NCBI RefSeq assembly: GCF_022811725.1
Contig: NZ_CP094527.1
Location: 3,720,001 to 3,784,000 of the forward strand
Source: Mucilaginibacter sp. SMC90
GTDB lineage: Bacteria; Bacteroidota; Bacteroidia; Sphingobacteriales; Sphingobacteriaceae
Length of the DNA stretch: 64,000 bases
Direction: 5' to 3'
In this document: positions 16,521-25,851 of the stretch, one piece after another
Numbering within the stretch: position 1 is the stretch's first letter
How the letters are laid out: the number at the start of each line of letters is the position of its first letter
Program-made: the position numbers and the translations under genes
The notes under the pieces: model-generated
Seen by the model: the letters and a program-made list of their open reading frames with translations, nothing else
What the model was told of the DNA's origin: nothing
Databases searched by the model: none

Positions 16521-18915
16521 TATACCGTATGCCGGGATCGATAAGGCCGGGGAATATGATTTGCTCATTGGTTTGAATGGCGATTTTTCTATCGTCATAG
16601 AAATGAATAACCCCGTAACCCGTTACGCGGCCGACCCCTCGTCTTATGAAGAGTTTCACCGCCTGCTGATCAACATGGTCAAGGTTTTGGGTGAAGGCCA
16701 CATCGTTCAAAAACATGACATCATCAGTCGTAACCGTTTTCGATCCAAACCTGCAGTTGAGTACTTACAAAAACATTTTAATGAACATTTCGAAGGACGG
16801 GAATGTCTTCGGATATCAACCTACTTAACGATCACCCGCCAGGTCAAAAAAGGGGCTTTTTATAGCTATGATGCCAAAGCTGTCCGGGACTTTTTGCAGA
16901 TTGTTGGAAAAGTCCTTGATATCCTGCCTGCTGCCAAGCCAATAAATGAGGCCAGTATCAACCATTTGGTGCTCCAGCTTTTGAGTATGGATTTCAGTAA
17001 CAAATCCATCGCGCTGGAAAATCTTTTACCGACCGACACAGAGGTGGGTATGGGTGATCGTGCTGTCAGGTCCGTCAGCTTGGTCAATATTGACAGCATT
17101 GATCTGCCACCGGAAATAGCAACACATATCGAGTTGAATGAGCGCGAAAGCACCCGGGGATTTCCGATCGATCTGATGTCGTTTTTATTCAGGGTTCCTG
17201 CATGTGAGGCGATCATTTATAATCAGGTGATCGAGATACCGAACCAATTGGTGACGCTGCGTAAACTAGAGCAGAAAAAGAAACGTCATGCGGGTATCCC
17301 TGATCCGGCTAATCAATTATGTGTCGATGATATCGATCTGCTATTGATTGACGTTGCCCGGGAAAATCAGCTCCTGGTTAATGCTCATTACAATATCCTC
17401 ATTTGTGCACCTAAGGATGTGATTCATAAGTCAACCAATTTTGTAGAAAGTTCACTGTTTCAATTAGGTATCATACCTAGTAAGAATGCATATAACCAGC
17501 TGGAGCTTTTTCGAACGGCTTTGCCGGGCAATGGTTCTGAGCTTAAAGTTTATGATTGGTTCCTGACCACCTGTGATGCGGCGATGTGTTTCGTTTTTAA
17601 AGAATCACTACCCCGGGATGAACCTTCTGATTTCCTGCTCCGCTTCACGGATAGACAAGGTATACCTATCGGTATCGATCCGGCAGACCTGCCGATGCGA
17701 ACGGGACGGATCAATAACCGGAACAAGTTTGTTCTGGGCCCGAGTGGTTCAGGAAAAAGCTTTTTCATGAACGCGCTCATCGAGCAGTACATGCTATACA
17801 ATATGGATATGGTCATTGTAGATACCGGTCATTCTTATTCCGGGCTTTGTGCCTATTACAATGGGAAGTATATCACTTACACGGATAAGAAACCGATCAC
17901 CATGAATCCTTTCGCTATAACGCCTGATGAGTATAATATTGAGAAAAAGGATTTTTTAGTCACACTCATCTGCTTGCTGTGGAAGGGAGCTGAGGGGCAC
18001 ATCAGTCAGATCGAACGGGATGTGATCGCTCACACGGTCAGCGCATACTTTAGCTATTATTTCTCGTTAAAAAGCCCTGAACTGAATTTTAATAGCTTCT
18101 ATGAATTTGCGCTTAAAAAGATCCCCGAGATCAAAAAGGAGGAGCAGATCCCTTTTGATTATGATGAATTTAAGTATGTGCTGAAAAAGTTCTACCGGAA
18201 AGGGGAATTTGAAAGTATACTCAACGAACAGGCAGATTCATCCCTTTTTACCGAACGCTTCATCGTTTTCGAGATCGATTCGATCAAGGAGCACCGGATC
18301 CTTTTCCCGATCGTTACGCTCATTATTATGGATGTTTTTATCCAAAAGATGCGTAACCGCTCAGACCGGAGAAAAGCACTGGTCGTTGAAGAAGCCTGGA
18401 AAGCGATCGCAAGTCCTTTGATGGCAGGATACCTCTTATATCTCTACAAAACGGTAAGGAAGTTTTGGGGCGAAGCCATTGTGGTCACCCAGGAACTCGG
18501 AGACATTATTGGAAACAGTGTGGTCAAAGACAGCATCATTAACAATTCTGACACCATCTGCCTGCTTGACCAAACCAAATTCAGGGATAATTACAACGAG
18601 ATCTCCAGCCTCTTATCAATAAGCGAAACGGAAAGGCGTAAGATCTTTACCATTAATCAATTGGATAATGCCGAGAACCGCGGCCGGTTCAAAGAAGTTT
18701 ATATCCGTCGCGGTGCAACAGGAGAGGTCTATGGGGTGGAAGTCTCCCTTCACCAATATCTGACCTACACGACAGAGAAACCCGAAAAATCTGCGGTGGA
18801 AAAGTATATCGGGAAATTTGGCAGCTATGCCGAAGGCCTTGATGCATTTGTCAGCGACCTTAAAAGCAGTGGCCGGGCTTTGCCGGCATTTATTAACCTG
18901 GTAAATAATTCATAA
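16498..18915 (+). CDS. traG: TraG conjugation ATPase (VirB4-like)
   Basis: An 805-residue ATPase that energises pilus assembly or substrate transfer. The N-terminal VirB4-type domain carries the family start IPYAGIDKAGEYDLLIGLNGDFSIV (in part), followed by the helicase-like ATPase domain with Walker A LGPSGSGKSFF near residue 413, Walker B near KALVVEEAWKAI and a motif SDTICLLDQ. Length matches TraG of CTnDOT-like elements. It lies after traE/traF in the expected order and ends one base before the first of three secreted paralogues. Confidence 0.93.
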   Translation: MAAKNLFNIPYAGIDKAGEYDLLIGLNGDFSIVIEMNNPVTRYAADPSSYEEFHRLLINMVKVLGEGHIVQKHDIISRNRFRSKPAVEYLQKHFNEHFEGRECLRISTYLTITRQVKKGAFYSYDAKAVRDFLQIVGKVLDILPAAKPINEASINHLVLQLLSMDFSNKSIALENLLPTDTEVGMGDRAVRSVSLVNIDSIDLPPEIATHIELNERESTRGFPIDLMSFLFRVPACEAIIYNQVIEIPNQLVTLRKLEQKKKRHAGIPDPANQLCVDDIDLLLIDVARENQLLVNAHYNILICAPKDVIHKSTNFVESSLFQLGIIPSKNAYNQLELFRTALPGNGSELKVYDWFLTTCDAAMCFVFKESLPRDEPSDFLLRFTDRQGIPIGIDPADLPMRTGRINNRNKFVLGPSGSGKSFFMNALIEQYMLYNMDMVIVDTGHSYSGLCAYYNGKYITYTDKKPITMNPFAITPDEYNIEKKDFLVTLICLLWKGAEGHISQIERDVIAHTVSAYFSYYFSLKSPELNFNSFYEFALKKIPEIKKEEQIPFDYDEFKYVLKKFYRKGEFESILNEQADSSLFTERFIVFEIDSIKEHRILFPIVTLIIMDVFIQKMRNRSDRRKALVVEEAWKAIASPLMAGYLLYLYKTVRKFWGEAIVVTQELGDIIGNSVVKDSIINNSDTICLLDQTKFRDNYNEISSLLSISETERRKIFTINQLDNAENRGRFKEVYIRRGATGEVYGVEVSLHQYLTYTTEKPEKSAVEKYIGKFGSYAEGLDAFVSDLKSSGRALPAFINLVNNS

Positions 18916-18916
18916 G

Positions 18917-19582
18917 ATGAAAAAGATATTAATTACACTGGTATGCAGCTGCTTGGCAGCTGTAAGCCATGCCCAGTCGCTTGTCATCGACCCCGCTGTT
19001 TCCGGCGCGATCGCGATCAGCTCATCGACCATCAACGGGCAACTCAACAATACCAATAACAAGCTTGACCTGATACAAAAGGGGCAACTGGCGGTAAGCA
19101 GCCAGCTGGTCATTGTGAATAACCTTCAGAACAAGATCTATCAGGGATTGAGTCAGGTCGCCTCTATTATCAGCAATCTCACTACCGTTAAGGATATTGC
19201 TGAGTGTGGCATCGATATCGTATCGGATGTACAAAGTTCGATAACCCTTGCGAAAAGTAACCCTGCATTACTACTGTTTGCAGAACAAGGGGCCAGGGAT
19301 TTTAAAACACGGGCCACGGCACTGGCTGCTGAAGTTTCGGCATTCGTGCTCAAGGGTGGCAACAATAATTTGATGGATTCAGGCGAACGGGGAAAGTTGC
19401 TGAATCATATCGCCACGGAGATGCGGATACTTCGCGGCATCGCCTATGGTATGAACAGGGCCATGTACTGGGCAAAGATTGAAGGCATATTCAGATCATT
19501 GAATCCATGGGCTGAATGGCAGAACCAAGACGTGCGTATCGCAAACGAAGTATTAAATAATGCCAAATACCTCAAGCCATGA
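18917..19582 (+). CDS. Secreted conjugal transfer protein, paralogue 1 of 3 (TraI/TrbJ position)
   Basis: A 221-residue exported protein with a signal peptide (ending SHAQ). The mature part starts LVIDPAVSGAIAISS and the second half has the block LLLFAEQGARDFKTRATALAAEVSAFVLKGG, then GIAYGMNRAMYWAK and NAKYLKP. These blocks recur in the next two genes. The position after VirB4 corresponds to TraI (DUF4141, TrbJ/VirB5-like) of CTnDOT, which is the most likely role. Gene borders: 1 base after traG, overlapping the next gene by 4 bases. Confidence 0.65.
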   Translation: MKKILITLVCSCLAAVSHAQSLVIDPAVSGAIAISSSTINGQLNNTNNKLDLIQKGQLAVSSQLVIVNNLQNKIYQGLSQVASIISNLTTVKDIAECGIDIVSDVQSSITLAKSNPALLLFAEQGARDFKTRATALAAEVSAFVLKGGNNNLMDSGERGKLLNHIATEMRILRGIAYGMNRAMYWAKIEGIFRSLNPWAEWQNQDVRIANEVLNNAKYLKP

Positions 19583-20241
19583 TTCGTTCGATCACTCTAG
19601 CCTTCTGCCTATGCTTTGCAGTAACAGTATACGGGCAGCAAAAAACGTTAAATATTCCGGGTATTCATCAATTGGTTGCTCAGTCACAGTCCGAAAATCA
19701 ATTTCAGGTGAGCGCGCGTGACAGGCAGGGGTTGGTCAGCGCAAATGAACAGGCCAATCTGACGATCTTAGCCAAGATCAAGGTGACCTATCGCGAATTA
19801 CAGCAACGCTACAATGCGTTAGGCACGGCGATCAATTTAGCGGATATAGGTTTCTATGCCAGCCCAATGGTTAGTCGCATCGTCAGTAACCAGGCGCAGA
19901 TCATTCAGTTGGTACAAAAGAACCCGGCCCTTTTAGCGATCGGCTACCAGGCGGAATTACAGTTTGCCAGACAGGCGAAGGACTTGTTTAGTTACGTTGC
20001 CGGCCTGAGCCTGTCCATCGGCGATGTGAATCAGATGAAAGCCTCCGATAGGAAGATACTTTTTGATTACGTGCTATCAGAACTAAGCAGGATCCAGGAT
20101 CTTTCAGGAAATATGCTGAGTATGCTTCAGTATTCCAGCCTGGCCTCTTTGCTCAAAGCGGCCAACCCTTTTCAAAATTTCATCGATGCAGATATCGCTA
20201 TCGGCAAAGAGATCATTCAAAACGCAAAATATCTCAAATGA
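19579..20241 (+). CDS. Secreted conjugal transfer protein, paralogue 2 of 3
   Basis: A 220-residue exported protein with signal peptide (ending VYGQ). It is the most diverged of the three: it keeps the overall length, LVQKNPALLAIGYQAELQFARQAKDLFSYV block, AANPFQNFIDADIAIGKEIIQNAKYLK end and helical form, but lacks the VIDP start. It overlaps its neighbours by 4 bases on each side, so all three are translationally coupled. A structural VirB5/TrbJ-like role with sub-specialisation is inferred. Confidence 0.6.
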   Translation: MIRSITLAFCLCFAVTVYGQQKTLNIPGIHQLVAQSQSENQFQVSARDRQGLVSANEQANLTILAKIKVTYRELQQRYNALGTAINLADIGFYASPMVSRIVSNQAQIIQLVQKNPALLAIGYQAELQFARQAKDLFSYVAGLSLSIGDVNQMKASDRKILFDYVLSELSRIQDLSGNMLSMLQYSSLASLLKAANPFQNFIDADIAIGKEIIQNAKYLK

Positions 20242-20897
20242 TAAAATGGATACTATGCCTGTTGTTATACAGTAGTATTGCGCAGGCGCAGCGTGTCGTG
20301 ATCGATCCATGGCATGTTAATGCGGTTACGCAAAATGCCGCGGTGCGGGGAAGTGCTGAAGCTGCCCATGACCAATATCTGGGCAAGATCAATAATAATC
20401 TAAATGACCTGAATACCAATATGGGTTCGGTGGTTGTCGCTCAAACCATCATCTATCAGGCCTTATCAAATGTGAATTCTGGATTAAAGAACGGACTTGC
20501 TGTTAAAAATATGGCTGTTATTATCGCAGATATGACCAATTATATTCAACAGGCACTGGCACTCGCAAGATCAGACCCCGCCTTGCTGCTTTTTGTGAAT
20601 AATACGACAACTCAAATGCGCAACAGGGCGACCACGCTCGTTAGCGACGTTTCCGGATTCATCTTAAAAGAAGGCAATAATGTCCTTGCAAATTACGGAG
20701 CAAGGGACGAATTATTGCGTAAGGTCACTCAGGAATTACAGATACTGGACGGCCTTGCTTATGGCGCTTGGCGCGCCATGTTTTGGGCAAAGGAGCGGGG
20801 TGTAATTAGTTCCGTTAACCCGTTCGCAGAGTTTATCAATAGGGACAAGATTTTTGTAGCACAGATCATTCAAAACGCAAAATATTTAAGAAAATGA
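20238..20897 (+). CDS. Secreted conjugal transfer protein, paralogue 3 of 3
   Basis: A 219-residue exported protein with signal peptide (ending AQAQ), mature start VVIDPWHVNAVTQNAA, and blocks SDPALLLFVNNTTTQMRNRA, VSGFILKEGNN, GLAYGAWRAMFWAKERG and FIQNAKYLRK-like end, all close to paralogue 1. It overlaps the following gene by 4 bases. Same inferred role as its neighbours: periplasmic or outer part of the mating apparatus. Confidence 0.6.
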   Translation: MIKWILCLLLYSSIAQAQRVVIDPWHVNAVTQNAAVRGSAEAAHDQYLGKINNNLNDLNTNMGSVVVAQTIIYQALSNVNSGLKNGLAVKNMAVIIADMTNYIQQALALARSDPALLLFVNNTTTQMRNRATTLVSDVSGFILKEGNNVLANYGARDELLRKVTQELQILDGLAYGAWRAMFWAKERGVISSVNPFAEFINRDKIFVAQIIQNAKYLRK

Positions 20898-21673
20898 AAA
20901 GCATGATTTTATTACCGCTGCTGCTATTGAAAATGGCATGCAACTGTTCTGCCCAGTCGATCGCACAGGATCAAAGTATTCGTTATCAGCAAGAACGTAT
21001 GGTGTACCTGCAATGGGATCAAAACAAATTCACGCCTAAGGCAGGTTTCCTAAGCCTTAACCCATATTACTGGCTCACCTGGGGATTATTTCATCCAGGT
21101 TATCACAATAAGGATCTGCGTCCGCTGAGTGCAGGCGGCCCACAGACGCAACGCCTGGCACTGGTCGGTGCATTGAATGCGACCGATAAGAAATACAAAT
21201 TACAATCAGATACGGTCCGGAATACTGCCTTGTCTGAGATCGCGAATCAATCCGGTCTTGTCAGCGGTGCTGATCCATTATGGATGCTCTATTATAAGAA
21301 CCAACTTTCACCTGTCCTCAACAACTCAACTAGTTCTATCCTCCAGGGTCTTTCGCCACAGGTATCAGCCAAAATGATAGCGGAAGGCCTTTACAGCTGG
21401 TACAAAAACGAGATGGATATGCTGAAGCAAAGGATAGATGCCGCACACAGCACGGACATGGACCGCGGCCAACGAATTATGGCTTATCATCGTTACCTGA
21501 TGGAATACCGGGCTTTAGCCGGGGTCTGGGCGATCAGGACATCCTCTGCCCGATCAACGATCGATATGGCGAAGCAGCAGCAAAAGCTCAAGACGAACCA
21601 GATCGACGTACCGGCATGGACGCCACGATCAGATATTGAGATCGCTAATAAAGTATTAAAACATGTACAATGA
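20894..21673 (+). CDS. Exported tra-operon protein of unknown function
   Basis: A 259-residue protein with an N-terminal signal sequence and a Cys near residue 16-18 (MACNCSAQS), so it may be a lipoprotein. It has the motif LSLNPYYWLTWGLFHPGYHNKDLRPL and a helical C-terminal half. It lies between the three paralogues and traJ with 4-base overlaps on both sides, so it is surely part of the transfer operon. No named family recognised with confidence. Confidence 0.6.
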   Translation: MKSMILLPLLLLKMACNCSAQSIAQDQSIRYQQERMVYLQWDQNKFTPKAGFLSLNPYYWLTWGLFHPGYHNKDLRPLSAGGPQTQRLALVGALNATDKKYKLQSDTVRNTALSEIANQSGLVSGADPLWMLYYKNQLSPVLNNSTSSILQGLSPQVSAKMIAEGLYSWYKNEMDMLKQRIDAAHSTDMDRGQRIMAYHRYLMEYRALAGVWAIRTSSARSTIDMAKQQQKLKTNQIDVPAWTPRSDIEIANKVLKHVQ

Positions 21674-22821
21674 AAAAGACGATCATGTTATTGCTGACGT
21701 GCCTGGCGGCATCGTCGGTTTTTGCCCAGACCGGTGGCGTAAACAACACGAAAACATTGGAGTTTTTGCAGGGAGAAGGTGTGTATGAAACTGGTGTTAT
21801 GGTTTTCCTGAAAGGTCTGAAAGATTCTGTTTGGACGCATTTCGATCTTTTTATTGCTGATGCAAAAGCGCTGGCGGCAATTTTTATGATCATTTATTTC
21901 GCTATAAAAAGCTACGAGATGATGGTCGGTGATAAACAACTGGAGATCATGCCGCTTATCCGTCCGTTCGGATTGGCTATGGTCATATTCTGGTGGGGAA
22001 CCTTTGTGAAAATAATCGCATTTCCAACGGACCTGGTCACGAATCAAACAGAACAGATGTTCGAAAGCGAGCAAACCATCGTCAATGATCTTCGGCTGAA
22101 CAGGGCAGGCCTGATGCTCGCGGTAGCTAATTCATTATACACGTACCAGGCGCAAACTCAGGTAGCTGAAAAGGAAAGTGATACCTGGTATGGACAGGCC
22201 TGGGATGCCGTTTCCAGTACCGTCAAGCAAGGTATCAGCACGGTTGTTTCTCCAATACTGGAATTGAAGAATCGTTTACAGGTTGGTATGCAACTCTTAT
22301 TTTCCCAAATGCTTGAAATTATCGGGATCTGGATATTACGCATCGCGGTTTATGTGATCTTTATGATTCAGATCATTTACTCGACAATTCTCATTATACT
22401 CGGTCCTTTTGCAGTCGCCGTTAGCATATTGCCGGCATTTCGCGATAGCTTTAGTACCTGGATCGCAAGATTTGTATCGGTCAATTTGTACAGCGGTATC
22501 GCTTTTCTGATCATGTATCTGACCGGTCTGATGCAGGAATATGCCCTAACATCCGAGATAAGTAAATATAAAGAACTCGTTGGTGAAAACGGGACTACCG
22601 CTAATCTGGAAAAGATGGCTTACTTTGCCGGAAACGGACTTTTATCTTTCGGTACGGTGATCATTGTATTTATCATTGGCGCGATATGTATGTTCACTGT
22701 ACCCAGCATATCGACGTGGATCATTTCAACCTCTGGCATTAGTTCCGCGACCTCTACGTTTGGCCGAAGTGCAGGAACCGTCATCGGTGTAGCACGCCGC
22801 GCGTCAGGTAGTTTACTCTGA
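21670..22821 (+). CDS. traJ: TraJ conjugal transfer membrane protein (VirB6/TrbL-like)
   Basis: A 383-residue polytopic inner-membrane protein with a cleavable signal (ending SSVFAQ) and about six membrane segments, including AALAAIFMIIYFAIKSYEMM-like, ILRIAVYVIFMIQIIYSTILIILG and TVIIVFIIGAICMF. The VirB6-like central block (LGPFAVAVSILPAFRDSFSTWIARFVSVNLY, here shortened) is characteristic of TraJ in Bacteroidota ICEs. It forms part of the inner-membrane channel. Place between the secreted proteins and traK agrees with CTnDOT order. Confidence 0.9.
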   Translation: MKKTIMLLLTCLAASSVFAQTGGVNNTKTLEFLQGEGVYETGVMVFLKGLKDSVWTHFDLFIADAKALAAIFMIIYFAIKSYEMMVGDKQLEIMPLIRPFGLAMVIFWWGTFVKIIAFPTDLVTNQTEQMFESEQTIVNDLRLNRAGLMLAVANSLYTYQAQTQVAEKESDTWYGQAWDAVSSTVKQGISTVVSPILELKNRLQVGMQLLFSQMLEIIGIWILRIAVYVIFMIQIIYSTILIILGPFAVAVSILPAFRDSFSTWIARFVSVNLYSGIAFLIMYLTGLMQEYALTSEISKYKELVGENGTTANLEKMAYFAGNGLLSFGTVIIVFIIGAICMFTVPSISTWIISTSGISSATSTFGRSAGTVIGVARRASGSLL

Positions 22822-22882
22822 CATCAACACCTCATTCATTCGGCCGCTTTGATCCAAAGCGGCCTTTTAATTTGTATGCTAT

Positions 22883-23497
22883 ATGATCATAAAAAACATC
22901 GAAGCCAAAATACGGCTTGCGACCCTTATCGCTATAGGTAGTCTGGTCACCGCATTGCTCATCGTCGGTATGAACTGCCTTTATGCTTTTAAGATGGTGG
23001 CCAATGCTCAGAAAAGTATTTACATACTTGATAAAAATGTCCCAATACTGGCACGTCAAACAGATATGCAGTTAAACCGGCCGGCGGAATACCGTGCCCA
23101 CGTAGACCTTTTTCACTCCCTGTTCTTCTCCCTGACACCAGATGACAATTACATGGAATACCAAATGAAAAAAGCCATGTACCTGATCGACCAGTCCGGA
23201 ATGCAGCAATACAATGATCTGAAAGAGAACGGATTTTTCAATTCGATACTTTCATCGAGCTCGGTACTCACGCTCCAGACCGATTCTATTTCATTGGATC
23301 TGCCAAGGAAGTACTTCCGTTATTACGGCAAGCTCAAGATCGACAGGAGGAGTTCTACCGTGATCCGCTCCCTGGTTACAGAAGGCTATCTGAAAGATAT
23401 CCCCCGCAGCGATAATAACCCTCATGGGACGCTGATCACTAACTGGAAAACCTTAGAAAACAAAGACCTTCAAGATGTGGAAAAGAATACATTCTAA
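22883..23497 (+). CDS. traK: TraK conjugal transfer protein (VirB8-like)
   Basis: A 204-residue bitopic protein: a short N-terminus IKNIEAKIRLATLI, one membrane helix at about residues 12-35, and a periplasmic domain with the conserved DVFHSLFFSLTPDDNYMEYQMKKAMYLID-type block (here VDLFHSLFFSLTPDDNYM). This is the TraK family, comparable to VirB8. It overlaps the next gene by 23 bases. 61 bases separate it from traJ. Confidence 0.92.
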   Translation: MIIKNIEAKIRLATLIAIGSLVTALLIVGMNCLYAFKMVANAQKSIYILDKNVPILARQTDMQLNRPAEYRAHVDLFHSLFFSLTPDDNYMEYQMKKAMYLIDQSGMQQYNDLKENGFFNSILSSSSVLTLQTDSISLDLPRKYFRYYGKLKIDRRSSTVIRSLVTEGYLKDIPRSDNNPHGTLITNWKTLENKDLQDVEKNTF

Positions 23498-23882
23498 CCG
23501 CGATCCCAGGGATACGCTGTATTCGGAGATCCGCCGCGAATTCGGAACCTATTTTTCCGCCGCCGGTAACGGTTTGAAAAGCTTATTAAATGCTTATCCG
23601 AAATTTTCATTGGTTTCTATGATCGTCCTGATGCTGATCTCAGCAATACTATCCTTCACGATTTTCAGGCATCCTGAGCCAATGAAATTGGCTAAAGCTC
23701 AACCCGTAAATCCCATTGGGGATGGGTTTAGCCAGATCATGGAAACCGCTGTAAAGATCAAAATAAACCTTCGACTGAAACAACGGATAGATAGTCTTAG
23801 CGCACGGAAGCAATTAACCACTGCTGATAGCCTTGCACTGGGCAATGCATTGGATAGTCTTCATCTCCTTCAAAATCAATGA
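23475..23882 (+). CDS. TraL-like small membrane protein
   Basis: A 135-residue protein with one membrane helix at about residues 48-68 (LVSMIVLMLISAILSFTIF) and a helical, probably periplasmic, tail. It stands between traK and traM, the TraL position of CTnDOT-like operons. Similarity of sequence to TraL is weak by eye, so the name rests mainly on order and topology. Confidence 0.6.
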   Translation: MWKRIHSNRDPRDTLYSEIRREFGTYFSAAGNGLKSLLNAYPKFSLVSMIVLMLISAILSFTIFRHPEPMKLAKAQPVNPIGDGFSQIMETAVKIKINLRLKQRIDSLSARKQLTTADSLALGNALDSLHLLQNQ

Positions 23883-23883
23883 T

Positions 23884-25029
23884 ATGAAAATCAATTTTAA
23901 ACAACCCAAATATATCTTGCCGCTGGTGTTGCTGCCATTCATCTTTCTCTTCTATTATGCCTGGCATAGCAGCTTCGACAAACCGCAACAAGATAACGGC
24001 CCAAAAGCGGGGCTTAACCCCAATGTCGGAAATGTATCCGCAAGTATTACCAAAAAGCAGCTGGCAGATAAACTCGATGCATTTAGAAATACCTATAAGG
24101 ACGCGGAGGGGATAACTGCAGTTGCTGTCATTCCCAAAGAAGCCACTAGCAACCCTTCTTATCATAATGAGTTCTCTGAACGGGAAAGGAAGATGCTTGA
24201 TTCGATGTCTAATGCTTCAAAAATTAAGGAACTGGCTCTGGCTAATACGCTGCGCGGTCAGCAATTGACAAAACCCTTTGTCGCCGCTCGGGTCCAACGG
24301 GTCAAAAATGATTCGCCTCCGGAACCGCGTGAAAAAGACCCGATGGAACTCTTCAAACAGCAAATGGCTGTAATGGATAGCATTACCAAAGCTAACGACC
24401 CGGCTTACAAGGCCGAAAAGCTGAAGCAAGATGCGGCTGAAAGGGTGGCGAAAGAAAAAGCTGCCAAGATCAAACTGACCGTTGTTCAGGCGGAGCGTCC
24501 CTCCTCGGATTTCAATACTGTCTTTCCCAATCAGCGTCAAAGCTTTATCAGCGCTGTTATTGACGAGAATATCACCGGCTATGCGGGCTCCAGGTTAAGG
24601 CTTAAATTATTGGAGGATATTAAAGCAGGTGAAGTCTTAGTATCAAAAGGCACTTATTTGTACGCAGAGATCAGTGGTTTTTCCCAACAGCGGGTAACAC
24701 TGAGTATCAGTTCCATCCTTTACGATGGCAAAATTCTTCCTGTTAAAATGGATGTTTATGACCTTGACGGAATGCCCGGCCTTTATGTTCCTGCATCAGC
24801 CTTCAGAGAATTTACAAAAGATCTCAGTGGTAACACTATCCAGGGTATCACGATCGACGGGGGCTCTTCAGGAAGCCAATTCCTGATGAGCTCAGTTGAC
24901 AAAATATTTCAGTCAACCTCATCCGCGATCGCTGACCTTATCAGAAAAAACAAAGCCAAACTAAAATACAACTCCTACATATACCTCATCGACACCGATG
25001 CTTTACAAAACGCGCAAAAAAAATACTGA
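23884..25029 (+). CDS. traM: TraM conjugal transfer protein (VirB10-like)
   Basis: A 381-residue bitopic protein; start at ATG 23884 (MKINFKQPKYILPLVLLPF), one base after the TraL-like stop. One membrane helix lies near residues 10-28, followed by a charged, helical middle region and a C-terminal beta domain with the conserved TraM motifs (FISAVIDENITGYAGSRLRLKLLEDI in part; GTYLYAEISGFSQQRV; ISSILYDGKILPV; MPGLYVP). It would span the periplasm and connect inner and outer membrane parts of the channel. Confidence 0.92.
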   Translation: MKINFKQPKYILPLVLLPFIFLFYYAWHSSFDKPQQDNGPKAGLNPNVGNVSASITKKQLADKLDAFRNTYKDAEGITAVAVIPKEATSNPSYHNEFSERERKMLDSMSNASKIKELALANTLRGQQLTKPFVAARVQRVKNDSPPEPREKDPMELFKQQMAVMDSITKANDPAYKAEKLKQDAAERVAKEKAAKIKLTVVQAERPSSDFNTVFPNQRQSFISAVIDENITGYAGSRLRLKLLEDIKAGEVLVSKGTYLYAEISGFSQQRVTLSISSILYDGKILPVKMDVYDLDGMPGLYVPASAFREFTKDLSGNTIQGITIDGGSSGSQFLMSSVDKIFQSTSSAIADLIRKNKAKLKYNSYIYLIDTDALQNAQKKY

Positions 25030-25030
25030 C

Positions 25031-25828
25031 ATGAAAAAGTTTCTGATCTATTTCTTCCTGCTGTTTTCGGCTTTTGCCCGCGCGCAGGACAAACTACCTG
25101 TGGTTTATCTCCCGGAAAATATGACCATCCATTTTATTTCACCGGAACCAGTGCAGTATGTTGACATCTCCGATAAGGATCTTGCTGGCGACCTGCCCTT
25201 AAAGAACGTTTTAAGGATCAAGCTAAGGGATTCTCTCAAAAGATTCACCGGCTCTGTCATCACGATCGCTGGTGAGACCTTTTTGGCCCAATATCGTTTG
25301 CTGCCGGGGTATCCCGGGGTGGCGACGGAGATCAATATCATGCCGGCTGATACCAAACCCCTCGACATTTCCGGAATAGGGCTATCCGGTAATCAACTTC
25401 GCCAGCTATCTTATAATTTATACGCGCAGCGCACGGAGAAAAAGCTTGCGAAAATTAAAGCTTTTGGCCTGAAAGGCCTGGTTAACCACATTGCTACCCT
25501 GGGCGATTATATCTTCCTGGATATTTCTTTTAAGAACGAAACCAATCTAAGGTACGACATTGAAGATCTCCGGTTCAGGATCGACGACAAAAAGGTAACG
25601 AAGGCTACCAATGTCCAGTCCGTTGAGATCAGCCCGGTGTTCAGCCTTTCCGGCATGCCTTCATTTGCTAAATATTACCGAAATGTATTTGTATTTAAAA
25701 AAATGTCCTTCCCTGGCAATAAGGTCCTTCATGCAGAGCTAAGCGAGAAGCAGATCTCGGGCAGGGTGATCACGTTGACCATCAGCTACAAAGACCTGCT
25801 TGATGCGGATACGCTGGATCTGAATTGA
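25031..25828 (+). CDS. traN: TraN conjugal transfer protein (DUF4138, VirB9-like)
   Basis: A 265-residue exported protein with a signal peptide (ending AFARAQ). It starts at ATG 25031, right after the traM stop. Typical DUF4138 features are HFISPEPVQYVDIS near the mature start and the C-terminal IEDLRFRIDDKKVTKATNVQSVE block (seen in parts) with PVFKKMSFP-like following strand. TraN is comparable to VirB9 and is part of the outer-membrane complex. Confidence 0.92.
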   Translation: MKKFLIYFFLLFSAFARAQDKLPVVYLPENMTIHFISPEPVQYVDISDKDLAGDLPLKNVLRIKLRDSLKRFTGSVITIAGETFLAQYRLLPGYPGVATEINIMPADTKPLDISGIGLSGNQLRQLSYNLYAQRTEKKLAKIKAFGLKGLVNHIATLGDYIFLDISFKNETNLRYDIEDLRFRIDDKKVTKATNVQSVEISPVFSLSGMPSFAKYYRNVFVFKKMSFPGNKVLHAELSEKQISGRVITLTISYKDLLDADTLDLN

Positions 25829-25851
25829 ATTGAAGAATGAGTCTTTAGCTT

